A stretch of DNA of 64,000 nt, from positions 1 through 64,000 of the forward strand of contig RAYE01000006.1 of the NCBI GenBank assembly GCA_003612285.1, read 5' to 3'. This DNA is from a bacterium D16-51 (lineage in GTDB: Bacteria; Bacillota; Clostridia; Lachnospirales; Lachnospiraceae). Shown one piece after another: positions 15,721 through 24,400 of this stretch. Below the pieces are notes generated by a model that was given only the letters and a program-made list of their open reading frames with translations, did not search any database and was not told the DNA's origin. Both the position numbers and the translations under genes were made by a program. Each line of letters opens with the position of its first letter. Position 1 is the first letter of the stretch.

Positions 15721-16989
15721 ATGGGAATGACAATGACGCAAAAGATTCTGGCAGCCCATGCAGGGCTGCCTTCTGTAGAAGCCGGGCAGCTGATTGAGGC
15801 AAATTTGGATTTAGTCCTGGCAAATGATATTACCGGTCCGGTGGCGATACACGAGGTAGAGAAATTAAAGAAAAAAACAGTGTTTGACAAAGATAAGGTT
15901 GTTTTGGTGCCAGACCATTTTGCCCCAAATAAAGATATTAAGTCGGCAGAGCATTGCAAATGCGTGCGGGAATATGCAAAGGCACATGATATTACAAATT
16001 ATTTTGAAGTTGGGAAGATGGGGATTGAGCATGCCCTGCTTCCGGAACAGGGGCTGATTGTTGCAGGCGAGGTATGTATTGGCGCTGATTCACACACCTG
16101 TACATATGGCGCGCTTGGCGCATTTTCCACAGGCGTTGGGAGTACAGATATGGGCTGCGGCATGATTACCGGGCAGGCATGGTTTAAAGTGCCGTCTGCA
16201 ATTAAATTTACTTTAACAGGAAAGCCTTCCAAATGGGTTAGCGGGAAAGATGTCATCCTGCATATTATTGGAATGATTGGCGTAGACGGCGCGCTTTACC
16301 AGTCTATGGAATTTACCGGGGACGGGATTAAGAATCTTTCGATGGATGACCGTTTTACCATTGCCAATATGGCAATTGAAGCAGGTGCGAAAAATGGCAT
16401 TTTCCCGGTAGATGAAAAGACTATCGCATATATGGAAGAGCATTCAGCGAAAAAATATACTGTATATGAGGCCGATGAGGACGCCGTTTATGAAAAAGAA
16501 TATACGATTGATTTAAGCAGCATAGAACCTGTTGTTGCTTTTCCACATCTTCCGGAGAATACAAAGAAAGTATCAGAGGCAGGGGAAGTTCCTATTGACC
16601 AGGTAGTAATTGGCTCCTGTACAAATGGCAGGATTGAAGATTTGCGCGTTGCCGCAGAAATTTTAAAAGACAAAAAGGTTGCAGATGGAATCCGTGCGAT
16701 TGTGATTCCGGCTACACAGGCTATTTATATGCAGGCAATTGAGGAAGGGCTGGTACAGACATTTATCCGTGCCGGCGCAATTGTAAGCACCCCTACCTGC
16801 GGTCCGTGCCTTGGCGGATATATGGGGATTCTGGCGGCTGGCGAAAGGGCGGTTTCAACAACAAACCGCAACTTTGTAGGGCGCATGGGGCATGTAGATT
16901 CAGAAATTTATCTGGCAAGCCCGGCTGTTGCAGCGGCAAGCGCAGTGACTGGAAAAATTTCACAGCCATCTGATTTAGGGATGGAATAA
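15721..16989 (+). CDS. leuC: 3-isopropylmalate dehydratase large subunit
   Basis: This 422-aa subunit carries the [4Fe-4S] cluster of isopropylmalate isomerase, the second step of leucine synthesis. Motifs are [29 protein letters not shown] and [14 protein letters not shown], which hold the three cluster cysteines. It is of the short Clostridia/archaeal LeuC type. leuD follows 16 bases later. No leuA or leuB is in the window, and both neighbours are cytidylyltransferase-type genes. Homoaconitase-like or related hydro-lyase specificity cannot be ruled out. Confidence 0.93.
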   Translation: MGMTMTQKILAAHAGLPSVEAGQLIEANLDLVLANDITGPVAIHEVEKLKKKTVFDKDKVVLVPDHFAPNKDIKSAEHCKCVREYAKAHDITNYFEVGKMGIEHALLPEQGLIVAGEVCIGADSHTCTYGALGAFSTGVGSTDMGCGMITGQAWFKVPSAIKFTLTGKPSKWVSGKDVILHIIGMIGVDGALYQSMEFTGDGIKNLSMDDRFTIANMAIEAGAKNGIFPVDEKTIAYMEEHSAKKYTVYEADEDAVYEKEYTIDLSSIEPVVAFPHLPENTKKVSEAGEVPIDQVVIGSCTNGRIEDLRVAAEILKDKKVADGIRAIVIPATQAIYMQAIEEGLVQTFIRAGAIVSTPTCGPCLGGYMGILAAGERAVSTTNRNFVGRMGHVDSEIYLASPAVAAASAVTGKISQPSDLGME

Positions 16990-17005
16990 GAATGGAGGTA
17001 AATAT

Positions 17006-17494
17006 ATGAAAGCATGTGGCATAGTCCATAAATATGGTGATAATATAGATACGGATGTTATTATTCCGGCAAGGTACTTAAATTCTTCTGACCCGGATGA
17101 GCTTGCAAAAAAATGTATGGAAGATATTGACCCGGATTTTGTAAACCGTGCAAAAAAGGGTGATATTATGGTTGCCAATAAAAATTTTGGCTGCGGCTCT
17201 TCCAGGGAACATGCGCCGATTGCGATTAAAGCGGCAGGAATCGGCTGTGTCATCGCAGAAACATTTGCCCGGATTTTTTACAGGAATGCGATTAATATTG
17301 GCCTTCCGATTATTGAGTGCGCTGAGGCGGCGAAAGAAATTGAAGCGGGCGATACCGTGGAAATTGACTTTGACAGCGGCATGATTTATGACAGGACGAA
17401 AAATACAGAATATAAGGGACAGGCGTTCCCGCCGTTTATGCAGAAGATTATTAAAGCAGAAGGCCTCATTAACTACATTAATGAGAATAAATAA
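17006..17494 (+). CDS. leuD: 3-isopropylmalate dehydratase small subunit
   Basis: This 162-aa protein is the swivelling-domain subunit paired with LeuC. It has [16 protein letters not shown] near the N-terminus and [19 protein letters not shown] (about residues 58-76), the substrate-recognition loop of the family. Length fits the short LeuD of Clostridia. AGGTAAAT precedes the ATG. A hairpin directly follows the stop. Confidence 0.94.
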   Translation: MKACGIVHKYGDNIDTDVIIPARYLNSSDPDELAKKCMEDIDPDFVNRAKKGDIMVANKNFGCGSSREHAPIAIKAAGIGCVIAETFARIFYRNAINIGLPIIECAEAAKEIEAGDTVEIDFDSGMIYDRTKNTEYKGQAFPPFMQKIIKAEGLINYINENK

Positions 17495-17497
17495 TGT

Positions 17498-17553
17498 ATT
17501 GTTCCTATTCACGCTCTATTCCAGAAAAAAGGATGGCTGTGGATAGGAACAAT
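17498..17553 (+). repeat. Hairpin between leuD and the second cytidylyltransferase
   Basis: ATTGTTCCTATTCAC (17498-17512) pairs with GTGGATAGGAACAAT (17539-17553), 15 bp with one G-T wobble. There is no T run after it, so it is more likely an mRNA processing or stabilising structure than a terminator. It separates leuCD from the TarI-like gene within one apparent operon. Confidence 0.65.
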
Positions 17554-17576
17554 GCACAATTGAGAGGATTTTAGAA

Positions 17577-18305
17577 ATGGGAATGGTTTTTGGAGTAATC
17601 CTGGCAGGCGGGGTTGGAAACCGCATGGGGAACCTGGAACGGCCAAAGCAGTATATCACTGTCGGTGATAAGCCGATTATTATCTATACGGTCCAGAAGT
17701 TTCTGGAAAATGAAGAGTTTGAGCATTTGATTGTGCCGTGCCCTAGAGTGTGGATAGAGCATACAAACAGCCTGATGAAAAAGTATTTTCCAGAGAAAAA
17801 GGGACATATTACTGTTTTAGAGGGCGGGGAAACACGGAATGAGACAATTATGAATGCGATTGCCTTTATTGAGCGGGAGTATGGGCTGGACGAGGAAACA
17901 TTAATTGTAACACATGATTCTGTCAGGCCGTTTCTGACAGAACGGATTATACGGGAAAATATAGAGTATGGCAAAAAATACGGCGCGGCTGATACAGTAA
18001 TCCCGTCTACGGATACGATTGTGACAAGCAAAGATAACGTTGTGATTTCTGATATCCCGGACCGGAAAAAAATGTACCAGGGGCAGACGCCGCAGACGTT
18101 CCGTGCAAAAAGGCTGCGGGAACTTTATCATTCTTTGACAGAGGAAGAAAAGGAAATCCTGACAGATGCATCCAAGATTTACATTATGAAGGGAGAAAAA
18201 GTATATCTGGTAAATGGCGAAGTTTCAAATATAAAGATTACGTATCCATATGACCTGCGCGTGGCGGAAACTTTGGTGAAAAATATGGAGGGTGAAGGGC
18301 TGTAA
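17577..18305 (+). CDS. tarI: D-ribitol-5-phosphate cytidylyltransferase-like protein (2 of 3)
   Basis: This 242-aa protein has VILAGGVGNRMGNLERPKQY (about residues 7-26), VTHDSVRPFLTERII, YQGQTPQTF and the C-terminal NIKITYPYDLRVAE. These match TarI more closely than IspD. TarI makes CDP-ribitol from CTP and ribitol 5-phosphate for wall teichoic acid. It is closely related to the protein at 32474, which lies beside a TarJ-like gene. The gene ends inside its own terminator. Confidence 0.85.
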   Translation: MGMVFGVILAGGVGNRMGNLERPKQYITVGDKPIIIYTVQKFLENEEFEHLIVPCPRVWIEHTNSLMKKYFPEKKGHITVLEGGETRNETIMNAIAFIEREYGLDEETLIVTHDSVRPFLTERIIRENIEYGKKYGAADTVIPSTDTIVTSKDNVVISDIPDRKKMYQGQTPQTFRAKRLRELYHSLTEEEKEILTDASKIYIMKGEKVYLVNGEVSNIKITYPYDLRVAETLVKNMEGEGL

Positions 18306-18326
18306 ATATATTGCAGCCTTTTTTAT
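18295..18326 (+). terminator. Intrinsic terminator overlapping the tarI-like stop
   Basis: GGCTG pairs with CAGCC around the TAA stop codon, followed by TTTTTT. A post-terminator motif begins directly after. Confidence 0.75.
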
Positions 18327-18380
18327 ATCGTAGGGAATTGCTGTAACCATAGTGATATGCCGACAAAAGCAGGAGGAGTA
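18317..18380 (+). repeat. Post-terminator motif, degenerate copy
   Basis: After the T run comes TATCGTAGGGAATTGCTGTAAC, then TAGTGATATGCCGACAA, which resembles the head and the GTGGTTATCGACAA segment of the 4040 and 50255 copies. The downstream hairpin and terminator are missing. Confidence 0.5.
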
Positions 18381-18420
18381 AAAAAAATACGGTTAAAGTG
18401 TAAAAAAATTACGGAAACTG

Positions 18421-18448
18421 TTGTATTTTTTTTAGATTTGTATATAAT
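18421..18448 (+). promoter_or_regulatory. Candidate promoter of the ATPase/TOPRIM operon
   Basis: TTGTAT (18421) and TATAAT (18443) are 16 bp apart. This is the best match to a sigma-A promoter in the 324-bp gap before the ATPase gene. The large inverted repeat starts 24 bp downstream. Confidence 0.55.
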
Positions 18449-18472
18449 ATAGAGAGAGGGCGCTATTGTCTA

Positions 18473-18511
18473 ATTATAGTAAACGCATAAAATACATGCG
18501 TTTACTATAAT
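18473..18511. promoter_or_regulatory. Perfect 16-bp inverted repeat in the leader of the ATPase operon
   Basis: ATTATAGTAAACGCAT (18473-18488) and its exact reverse complement (18496-18511) flank a 7-base loop. The half-site CGTTTACTAAAAT appears a third time at 18598, just before the ATPase ribosome site. It could be an operator for a dimeric regulator or an RNA hairpin controlling expression. No regulator gene is adjacent. Confidence 0.65.
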
Positions 18512-18629
18512 GGATGCGCACGGATACACATAGGAAGTATGCTGCTTTGCAGCGTGTATCCGGCACTGAAAACGAAGCAAAACGCAAGTGTTTTTTTCGT
18601 TTACTAAAATACACAAGGGAGGGGATATT

Positions 18630-19733
18630 ATGCTGGCAGAATTCAGGGTACGGAATTATAAAAATTTCAGGGATGAATTACAGTTTTCATTGGAACAGAA
18701 CAAGAACTATGAGTTTAACCAGGATGCAGTCTATAATGGTATTATTAAAGATTCTGTTGTAGTTGGTTATAATGCTTCAGGTAAGACAAATTTGGGGCTG
18801 GCAGTTATGGATATTATAGTCCACCTGACAGATAAGAAGTGGAAAAAAACTCCAGGCATATTATATTCTAATTTATACAGCCAGGATGATGTGGTTTCTT
18901 TCGCATACAAATTTAAATTTGGTTCCAGTATCTTAGAATATACATATGAAAAAAAGGATGCAGAATATGTGTTACGGGAAAGCATTAAGATTGACGGGAA
19001 AAGGATTATCACAAATGATTCAGGGACATGTTCTGTGGAATTAAATGGTTCAGAAAACCTGAACCTGGAAAATTGGGACAGTTCTATTTCTTTGGTGAAA
19101 TATGTATATGCGAATACTATATTGGATAAAGAAGATAAAAACTGCCTGGTTTTTATAAAGTTTATGAAGTTTGTGAATCGGATGCTGTGGATAAGCAGTA
19201 CAGAAGGATTGAAAGCCATAGGGTTTGTTACCAGTGCAGGCGATGTTTTTGAGCAGATATGTAATATGGAAAATGGCGTCCAGAATCTGGAAGCCTTTCT
19301 GCGTGAAGTAAACCTGCCGTTTCATCTTGTAGTGAAGGATAAAGGGGAAGGGAAAAAAGTCTACTGCAGGGTTGGGGAAAAAGAGGCAGCATTTGCCCCA
19401 CTTATGTCCAGTGGGACAAAATCATTGGTTTTTCTGTTTTTATGGTATATGCAGAGGGAAAACATTTCTTTTATATTTATTGATGAATTTGATGCATTTT
19501 ACCATACTGATTTGTCGGCTGCCGTAATCCGCAAATTGATGGCAGAAAAAAATACGCAGGTTGTTTTTACCTCACATAATACAGATATCATTACCAATGA
19601 GTTATTGCGTCCGGACTGTTATTTTATATTGGACGATAACAGAATCCAGCCTTTCTGCAGCCTGACTGACAAGGCTTTAAGGGAAGCGCATAATTTACAG
19701 AAAATGTATAAGGCGGGGGCGTTTCATGTTTAA
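18630..19733 (+). CDS. AAA ATPase of a two-gene candidate defence system
   Basis: This 367-aa SMC/ABC-like AAA ATPase (AAA_15/AAA_21 type) opens MLAEFRVRNYKNFRDELQFS. Walker A is GYNASGKTN (46-54), a signature-like SSGTKSLVF lies near 260, Walker B is IFIDEF (about 282-287), and the H-loop is FTSHNTD. OLD, RloA and PARIS AriA ATPases share this plan. The start at 18630 follows AAGGGAGGGG. Its stop overlaps the next start by eight bases, so the pair is co-translated. It most likely powers or gates the TOPRIM-like partner; the antiviral role is inferred. Confidence 0.85.
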   Translation: MLAEFRVRNYKNFRDELQFSLEQNKNYEFNQDAVYNGIIKDSVVVGYNASGKTNLGLAVMDIIVHLTDKKWKKTPGILYSNLYSQDDVVSFAYKFKFGSSILEYTYEKKDAEYVLRESIKIDGKRIITNDSGTCSVELNGSENLNLENWDSSISLVKYVYANTILDKEDKNCLVFIKFMKFVNRMLWISSTEGLKAIGFVTSAGDVFEQICNMENGVQNLEAFLREVNLPFHLVVKDKGEGKKVYCRVGEKEAAFAPLMSSGTKSLVFLFLWYMQRENISFIFIDEFDAFYHTDLSAAVIRKLMAEKNTQVVFTSHNTDIITNELLRPDCYFILDDNRIQPFCSLTDKALREAHNLQKMYKAGAFHV

Positions 19734-20499
19734 CCAAAAGAAAAAAGTTATTTTTATATATGAAGGGATAAAAGCGGAAGAAAAATTACTGAATAACCTT
19801 GTAGAATTGTTTTTTTCTTCTGCGGCAGATGTTTCAATCTTAAACTGTCCGGCGGATGGAAATATATATATGCTTTGGAGCAGGATGAAAAAGGATGGGT
19901 TTGAAACAAATGTAATTGATGTTTTAAAAGAGATGAGCACAGTTGCAAAGGAGCGTTTAAGAAATTTCAGGGCAAGTGATTTTTCCGAAATTTATCTTTT
20001 TTTCGATTATGACGGACATAATGACAATGTTCCGAAAAAATATTTAAATGAGGATGTATTGGGGGAAATGCTTGCGGCATTTAACAATGAGACAGAACTT
20101 GGGAAATTATATATATCCTATCCAATGATTGAATCAATAAAAGAGATTATGGTAGATGCAAAGGATTATAAGCATTTATATCTTTCTTTAGATGAAATTG
20201 CAGCGTATAAGAAAAATGTTTTTTCACAGCCTGATTTTAATAATTACAGCAGCATTGATGAGAAACATTGGCTGATTGCCTGTAATGCAAGCCGCAAACG
20301 GGCCAGCCTGCTGGTAAAGTACAATAGTTTCTGTACATATGCATATTTTATACAAAACCTTAGCCAGGAAAAAATTTATTTTTATCAAAAACAGAATTAT
20401 ATTAAGAATGGAAGCTTGTTATGCATTTTAAATTCTGTGCCGCTTTTTCTTTTGGAGTATTACAGGGAAGATTTCTGGGACAGGGTAACGGATGCATAA
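19726..20499 (+). CDS. TOPRIM-like partner protein (RloB/AriB-like)
   Basis: This 257-aa protein opens with a strand and an acidic turn, KKVIFIYEGIKAEEKLLNNL (E13), and has FSEIYLFFDYDGHNDN (D94 and D96) after a helical stretch. That E...DxD arrangement fits a TOPRIM nuclease fold such as RloB, the OLD C-terminus or the DUF4435 protein of PARIS, but identity with any one family is not certain. The C-terminal 100 residues are helical, with LIACNASRKRASLLVKYN. It overlaps the ATPase gene by eight bases. No membrane segment or signal is present. Confidence 0.7.
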   Translation: MFNQKKKVIFIYEGIKAEEKLLNNLVELFFSSAADVSILNCPADGNIYMLWSRMKKDGFETNVIDVLKEMSTVAKERLRNFRASDFSEIYLFFDYDGHNDNVPKKYLNEDVLGEMLAAFNNETELGKLYISYPMIESIKEIMVDAKDYKHLYLSLDEIAAYKKNVFSQPDFNNYSSIDEKHWLIACNASRKRASLLVKYNSFCTYAYFIQNLSQEKIYFYQKQNYIKNGSLLCILNSVPLFLLEYYREDFWDRVTDA

Positions 20500-20504
20500 G
20501 CCTA

Positions 20505-20664
20505 AGGAACTGTATGGAAATAACTTTTACACCTTGGCTTGCCTATTTCTCCGACTGCACAGGCCAAAAAGCCTCAACGTAGCCCGCTACGCCTGCGTTT
20601 TTTGACCTGCACATCCGAAGAAATATCCTGCGCAATCTGTAAAAGTTATTTTCCTACAGTTCCT
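20505..20664. mobile_element. MITE-like hairpin element, copy 2
   Basis: This 160-bp copy of the element at 2643 begins AGGAACTGTATGGAAATAAC and ends TTTTCCTACAGTTCCT. The flanks CCTA and AAGG extend the inverted repeat. It sits directly after the TOPRIM-like gene. The middle region differs from copy 1 by an insertion and substitutions while keeping the fold. Confidence 0.75.
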
Positions 20665-20682
20665 AAGGATCTGTATCTATAA

Positions 20683-20728
20683 AAATCTGCTGGTATTTAA
20701 CTGCATTTGTAATAATATCAGCAGATTT
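20683..20728 (+). terminator. Long hairpin after the defence operon
   Basis: AAATCTGCTG (20683-20692) pairs with CAGCAGATTT (20719-20728) over 10 bp, with a T/A-rich loop. No T run follows. It is a possible transcription end for the ATPase/TOPRIM operon. Confidence 0.45.
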
Positions 20729-20823
20729 CCGGAAAAAATATAAATCAGATAGGATTGCTGTTTTTTTGCCATAAATTTCTATTATTTTATTAAAGTGAAA
20801 TGTTTAAAGGGGGAGCACATTTT

Positions 20824-23800
20824 ATGAAATCATGGAGTAAAAAAGGAAAGATTTTTGTAGTAATAGCTGTTCTTTTTGCTATGGTTACAGGACAGGCTTC
20901 TATTGTTTCTGCCACTGAGGGATTGGTTAAGGATGAAACAGCAGAAATAGTGCAGGAGGGCAGTGAAGAAGACGGAAGCCAGGAAAGCAGCGGGGAAGGG
21001 GATGGAGCCCAGGAAAACCAGGGGAGCGAAAATAATGGACAGGACAGCAGTTTACCTGATACGGCAAACTTAAGGTTTATTTTTACATCGGATATTCATG
21101 GGCAGGTAACGACCGAAGATTATGAAAATGGGACAGTATTTACGACAGGCGGTTTGTCCAGGACGGCCACTTTAATTAAGGAGGCTAGGGATGAGGTAAA
21201 GGAAAATAATACCCTATTATTTGATTTAGGGGATAATATGTATGACTACACTACCGATTATATTTATAATTATGATGATTCGTTAGTGCAGCCGGTATAT
21301 AAAGCCCTTTCTTTGCTTGGGTATGATGCTATTACACTGGGGAACCATGATTTTGAATATACGTTGTCTTACATTAAAGAACAGTTAAAGGAATCTGGAT
21401 TAGAAAATAAAGTTGTATTGTCTAATGTAAAAAATATTAATACAGGTAAAACAGTATGGGCAGAAAATAAAATTATTGAAAAACAGCTTTATACATCGTC
21501 AGGAAGAAGCATAAATGTAAAAGTGGGTATAATTGGGGAGACGATTCCTGACCTTCCGGATAAGAGGGAGAATTATTTAGGCGTTCTTCAGACAGAGGAT
21601 ATTGTTGAAAATGTAAAAAAAGAAGTGGATATTTTGAAAGAAAAAGGCGCAGATGTTATTGTGGTAATTGCACATTCAGGAATCGGTGCTGAAAAAGTAG
21701 GAAGTATGACGCATAATGTAGGATATGCCTTAACTAAGGTTGAGGGTGTGGATGCTGTTTTATGTGGGCATGCACATAAAGACTTTCCGTCTAAAAAGGA
21801 AGCGGCATATAATTCCCTTCCGGGAGTTGACCCAATTACCAGCCTAGTCAATGGCAAAAGCCTGGTACAGGTGAAAAGCCGTGGGGCAAGTATTGGAATT
21901 GCTGATTTGGAGCTTTCTGATTCCGATAATAAAATTTCTATCGTTGGAAGGAATTCTTCCATTCGGAATGTGAATGCCAATACATTGGCAGATCAGGCAG
22001 TTAATGATTGTATGGGAGACTGGACAAGAATTTTTTTATCAGACTGCAGTGAAATTTTATGTGAAATAGGCAACCGTACAGAATTACAAAACTATTTTGG
22101 GACACAGGAGGATACTGACCTTATTCAGCTGATGAATAATATAAAGGTGGGGTATGGTCTAAATTATATTAATAATATTGAAACAGAGTATAAAAAATAC
22201 CCTGTCGTGGGCGCTTCCTCTTATATTAAATATGGTTCTGGCGACAGCAGGGATTATATTGATATTTCCGGCGATTTTAAACGGTCTAATATATATGACT
22301 TGATTAATTACAGGACAAAATTATTTTTATACGAAATGACAGGCAGCCAGCTCCGCGAATGGCTGGAATGGTCTGCAGGCTGTTATGAGACACAGGATGG
22401 CAGCCAGCTTTTGGATGAGGACTTCCCTTCACTGAAAGGGGATAAGCCGTTACAGTATGCATTAAAACAGAAATATCTTAATGATTGGAAAAACTTTTTT
22501 GTATTTGATGGGATAGAATATAAAATCAATCCTGAGGTGGAAGCGCGTTATGATGCAGAAGGGCATAAAATCAATGATACCAGCCGTATTACTTCGTTAA
22601 CCAGGAATGGGACGCCGGTTGCAGATACTGATGTTTTTGTAGTGGTTTCCCACCAGGTGCCGGACAATGAGCTCTTTAACAAGATGGAACTAAAAAGAAT
22701 TTCCTATATATCTGCGGATAAGTATCGGAACTATATTGAAAGCTTTATTGGGAAAATGTCTTTGGCTGGCAATTTAAAGCCGTTAAAAGATGATAACTGG
22801 AGTGTTTCTTATTCTGACAAATATAATTATATTCTAAAGAGTGCAAAAGACGGCCAGGAAGAGGCTGACAGGCGGGACTGGCTGACAAGGGGCGTGGAGG
22901 ATGAAGATGAAATTTATTGGTATTATCTGCTGGAGGCAGATAAAATACAGAAAGAAGATATGACCGGGCCGGGAATCAATGCAGTTATCCTTAATGAGGA
23001 TATTATGGAAAAAAAAGGCACGATTGTTGTGCAGGCAACAGATTTGTCAGGGGTATCATGCTTAAAGTATACAAAGGGGAAGTACAGCATCAATGACCCG
23101 GTTTGGAACAGTGCGAAGCAGGTGAGCGGCGGTAAATTCAGTTATAGCCATAATGCGATATATTCTATGATGGCAGAAGACGGGAAGGGAAATCGGAGCA
23201 TTGCCTATGTAAAGACTTCCAATATTGATTCAAATATGCTGGCAGCTCCCGTTGTTAACACCTATTCAAACAAAAAGAAATATATTCAGGGGACGGCTGA
23301 GGCAAATAGCACAATATATTTTCAGATAGAAAATGGAAAAAAATATTCTGCTAAGGTGACATCCAAAGGAACTTTTCAATATGCGCTGACTCCTCAGAAA
23401 GCTGGGAAAAAGATTTTTGTATATGTTGTGGACAGTAAGGGAAAGACAAGTGCAAGGACTACAGTTGTCGTAAAGAGGACAGGACCGAATAAGCCAAAGC
23501 TTGATAATACAATTAAAACAGATTCTAAGACCGTATCAGGAAAAATAAATGATATGTATGCTTATCCGCTTGTTTTAGTAGATGATAAAGTATTATATGT
23601 GCCTAGTGACAATGTAGCAGAGTTATATAAGAAATCATCGTTCTATGATAAAGCTTATAAAGTAGTAGTAGCAAAAATGGATGTTACATCATCAGGTACA
23701 TTTCAGTTTTCCCTGCAGGACTATCCTGCTGCACAGTCATATGTTAAGATTAAAACGATTGATGCGTTATCCCGATGCAGCCTTCAGTATAAAGTTGGAG

Positions 23801-24351
23801 TTACTTTAGCGAAACCGAGAAAGCCGGAAGTGCCATCAATTAGCAACCTTTCTAAATCTGTAAAGGTGTATACAGCTGAAAAGTGCAGCAGCGCTACGGT
23901 ACAGGTTGACAGTAAGAAGTATACAGTGACAAAGGCTAAATATACAAAAAATACGGGTTATTGTTATACAATTACAGTGCCAAGAAGTGATTCTACAAGT
24001 ACTTTTCGGGTTTGGCTTACAAATAAAGTAGGAAATAGTAAAGCTATTGTGCTGCATCCTGCAGAAAAAGCGCCTAACAAGCCCAAATTAGATAAAGTAA
24101 AGCGTTCTGCGAAAAAGGTTACCGGAAAGGTACATTTGGTGGGAAATAAGGAAGGGAAAAGTACAGTTAAAAACACAAAGACAAAAGTGTATATTTATTT
24201 AAATGGAAAAAAACATCTGGCGAAGATAAAAGATGATGGAACGTTTTCTTTGAAATTTAAAAAACGGAAATTAAAGCCTCATGATAAGCTGGTGTGTTTT
24301 GCAAAAAATTGCAATGGGACAAGTTTGAAACGGATTGTTTATGTAAAGTAA
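20824..24351 (+). CDS. Secreted 5'-nucleotidase/metallophosphatase with Ig-like repeats
   Basis: This 1175-aa exported protein has a signal peptide (about residues 1-33) and an acidic Gln/Ser/Gly-rich linker. A calcineurin-like metallophosphatase follows: FTSDIHGQ, FDLGDNMYDY, ITLGNHDFEY, IAHSGIG and CGHAHKDF give the two-metal site. A 5'-nucleotidase C-terminal domain (about 390-650) comes next. The rest holds bacterial Ig-like modules with repeated NKPKLD and GTFQY/GTFSLKF motifs. It probably dephosphorylates extracellular nucleotides or cyclic nucleotides. There is no LPXTG motif. The start at 20824 follows AAAGGGGGAG. Confidence 0.88.
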   Translation: MKSWSKKGKIFVVIAVLFAMVTGQASIVSATEGLVKDETAEIVQEGSEEDGSQESSGEGDGAQENQGSENNGQDSSLPDTANLRFIFTSDIHGQVTTEDYENGTVFTTGGLSRTATLIKEARDEVKENNTLLFDLGDNMYDYTTDYIYNYDDSLVQPVYKALSLLGYDAITLGNHDFEYTLSYIKEQLKESGLENKVVLSNVKNINTGKTVWAENKIIEKQLYTSSGRSINVKVGIIGETIPDLPDKRENYLGVLQTEDIVENVKKEVDILKEKGADVIVVIAHSGIGAEKVGSMTHNVGYALTKVEGVDAVLCGHAHKDFPSKKEAAYNSLPGVDPITSLVNGKSLVQVKSRGASIGIADLELSDSDNKISIVGRNSSIRNVNANTLADQAVNDCMGDWTRIFLSDCSEILCEIGNRTELQNYFGTQEDTDLIQLMNNIKVGYGLNYINNIETEYKKYPVVGASSYIKYGSGDSRDYIDISGDFKRSNIYDLINYRTKLFLYEMTGSQLREWLEWSAGCYETQDGSQLLDEDFPSLKGDKPLQYALKQKYLNDWKNFFVFDGIEYKINPEVEARYDAEGHKINDTSRITSLTRNGTPVADTDVFVVVSHQVPDNELFNKMELKRISYISADKYRNYIESFIGKMSLAGNLKPLKDDNWSVSYSDKYNYILKSAKDGQEEADRRDWLTRGVEDEDEIYWYYLLEADKIQKEDMTGPGINAVILNEDIMEKKGTIVVQATDLSGVSCLKYTKGKYSINDPVWNSAKQVSGGKFSYSHNAIYSMMAEDGKGNRSIAYVKTSNIDSNMLAAPVVNTYSNKKKYIQGTAEANSTIYFQIENGKKYSAKVTSKGTFQYALTPQKAGKKIFVYVVDSKGKTSARTTVVVKRTGPNKPKLDNTIKTDSKTVSGKINDMYAYPLVLVDDKVLYVPSDNVAELYKKSSFYDKAYKVVVAKMDVTSSGTFQFSLQDYPAAQSYVKIKTIDALSRCSLQYKVGVTLAKPRKPEVPSISNLSKSVKVYTAEKCSSATVQVDSKKYTVTKAKYTKNTGYCYTITVPRSDSTSTFRVWLTNKVGNSKAIVLHPAEKAPNKPKLDKVKRSAKKVTGKVHLVGNKEGKSTVKNTKTKVYIYLNGKKHLAKIKDDGTFSLKFKKRKLKPHDKLVCFAKNCNGTSLKRIVYVK

Positions 24352-24400
24352 AAGATTAATATATAATCCGTGAAAATATATAATTTATAAGGAGGAGACA

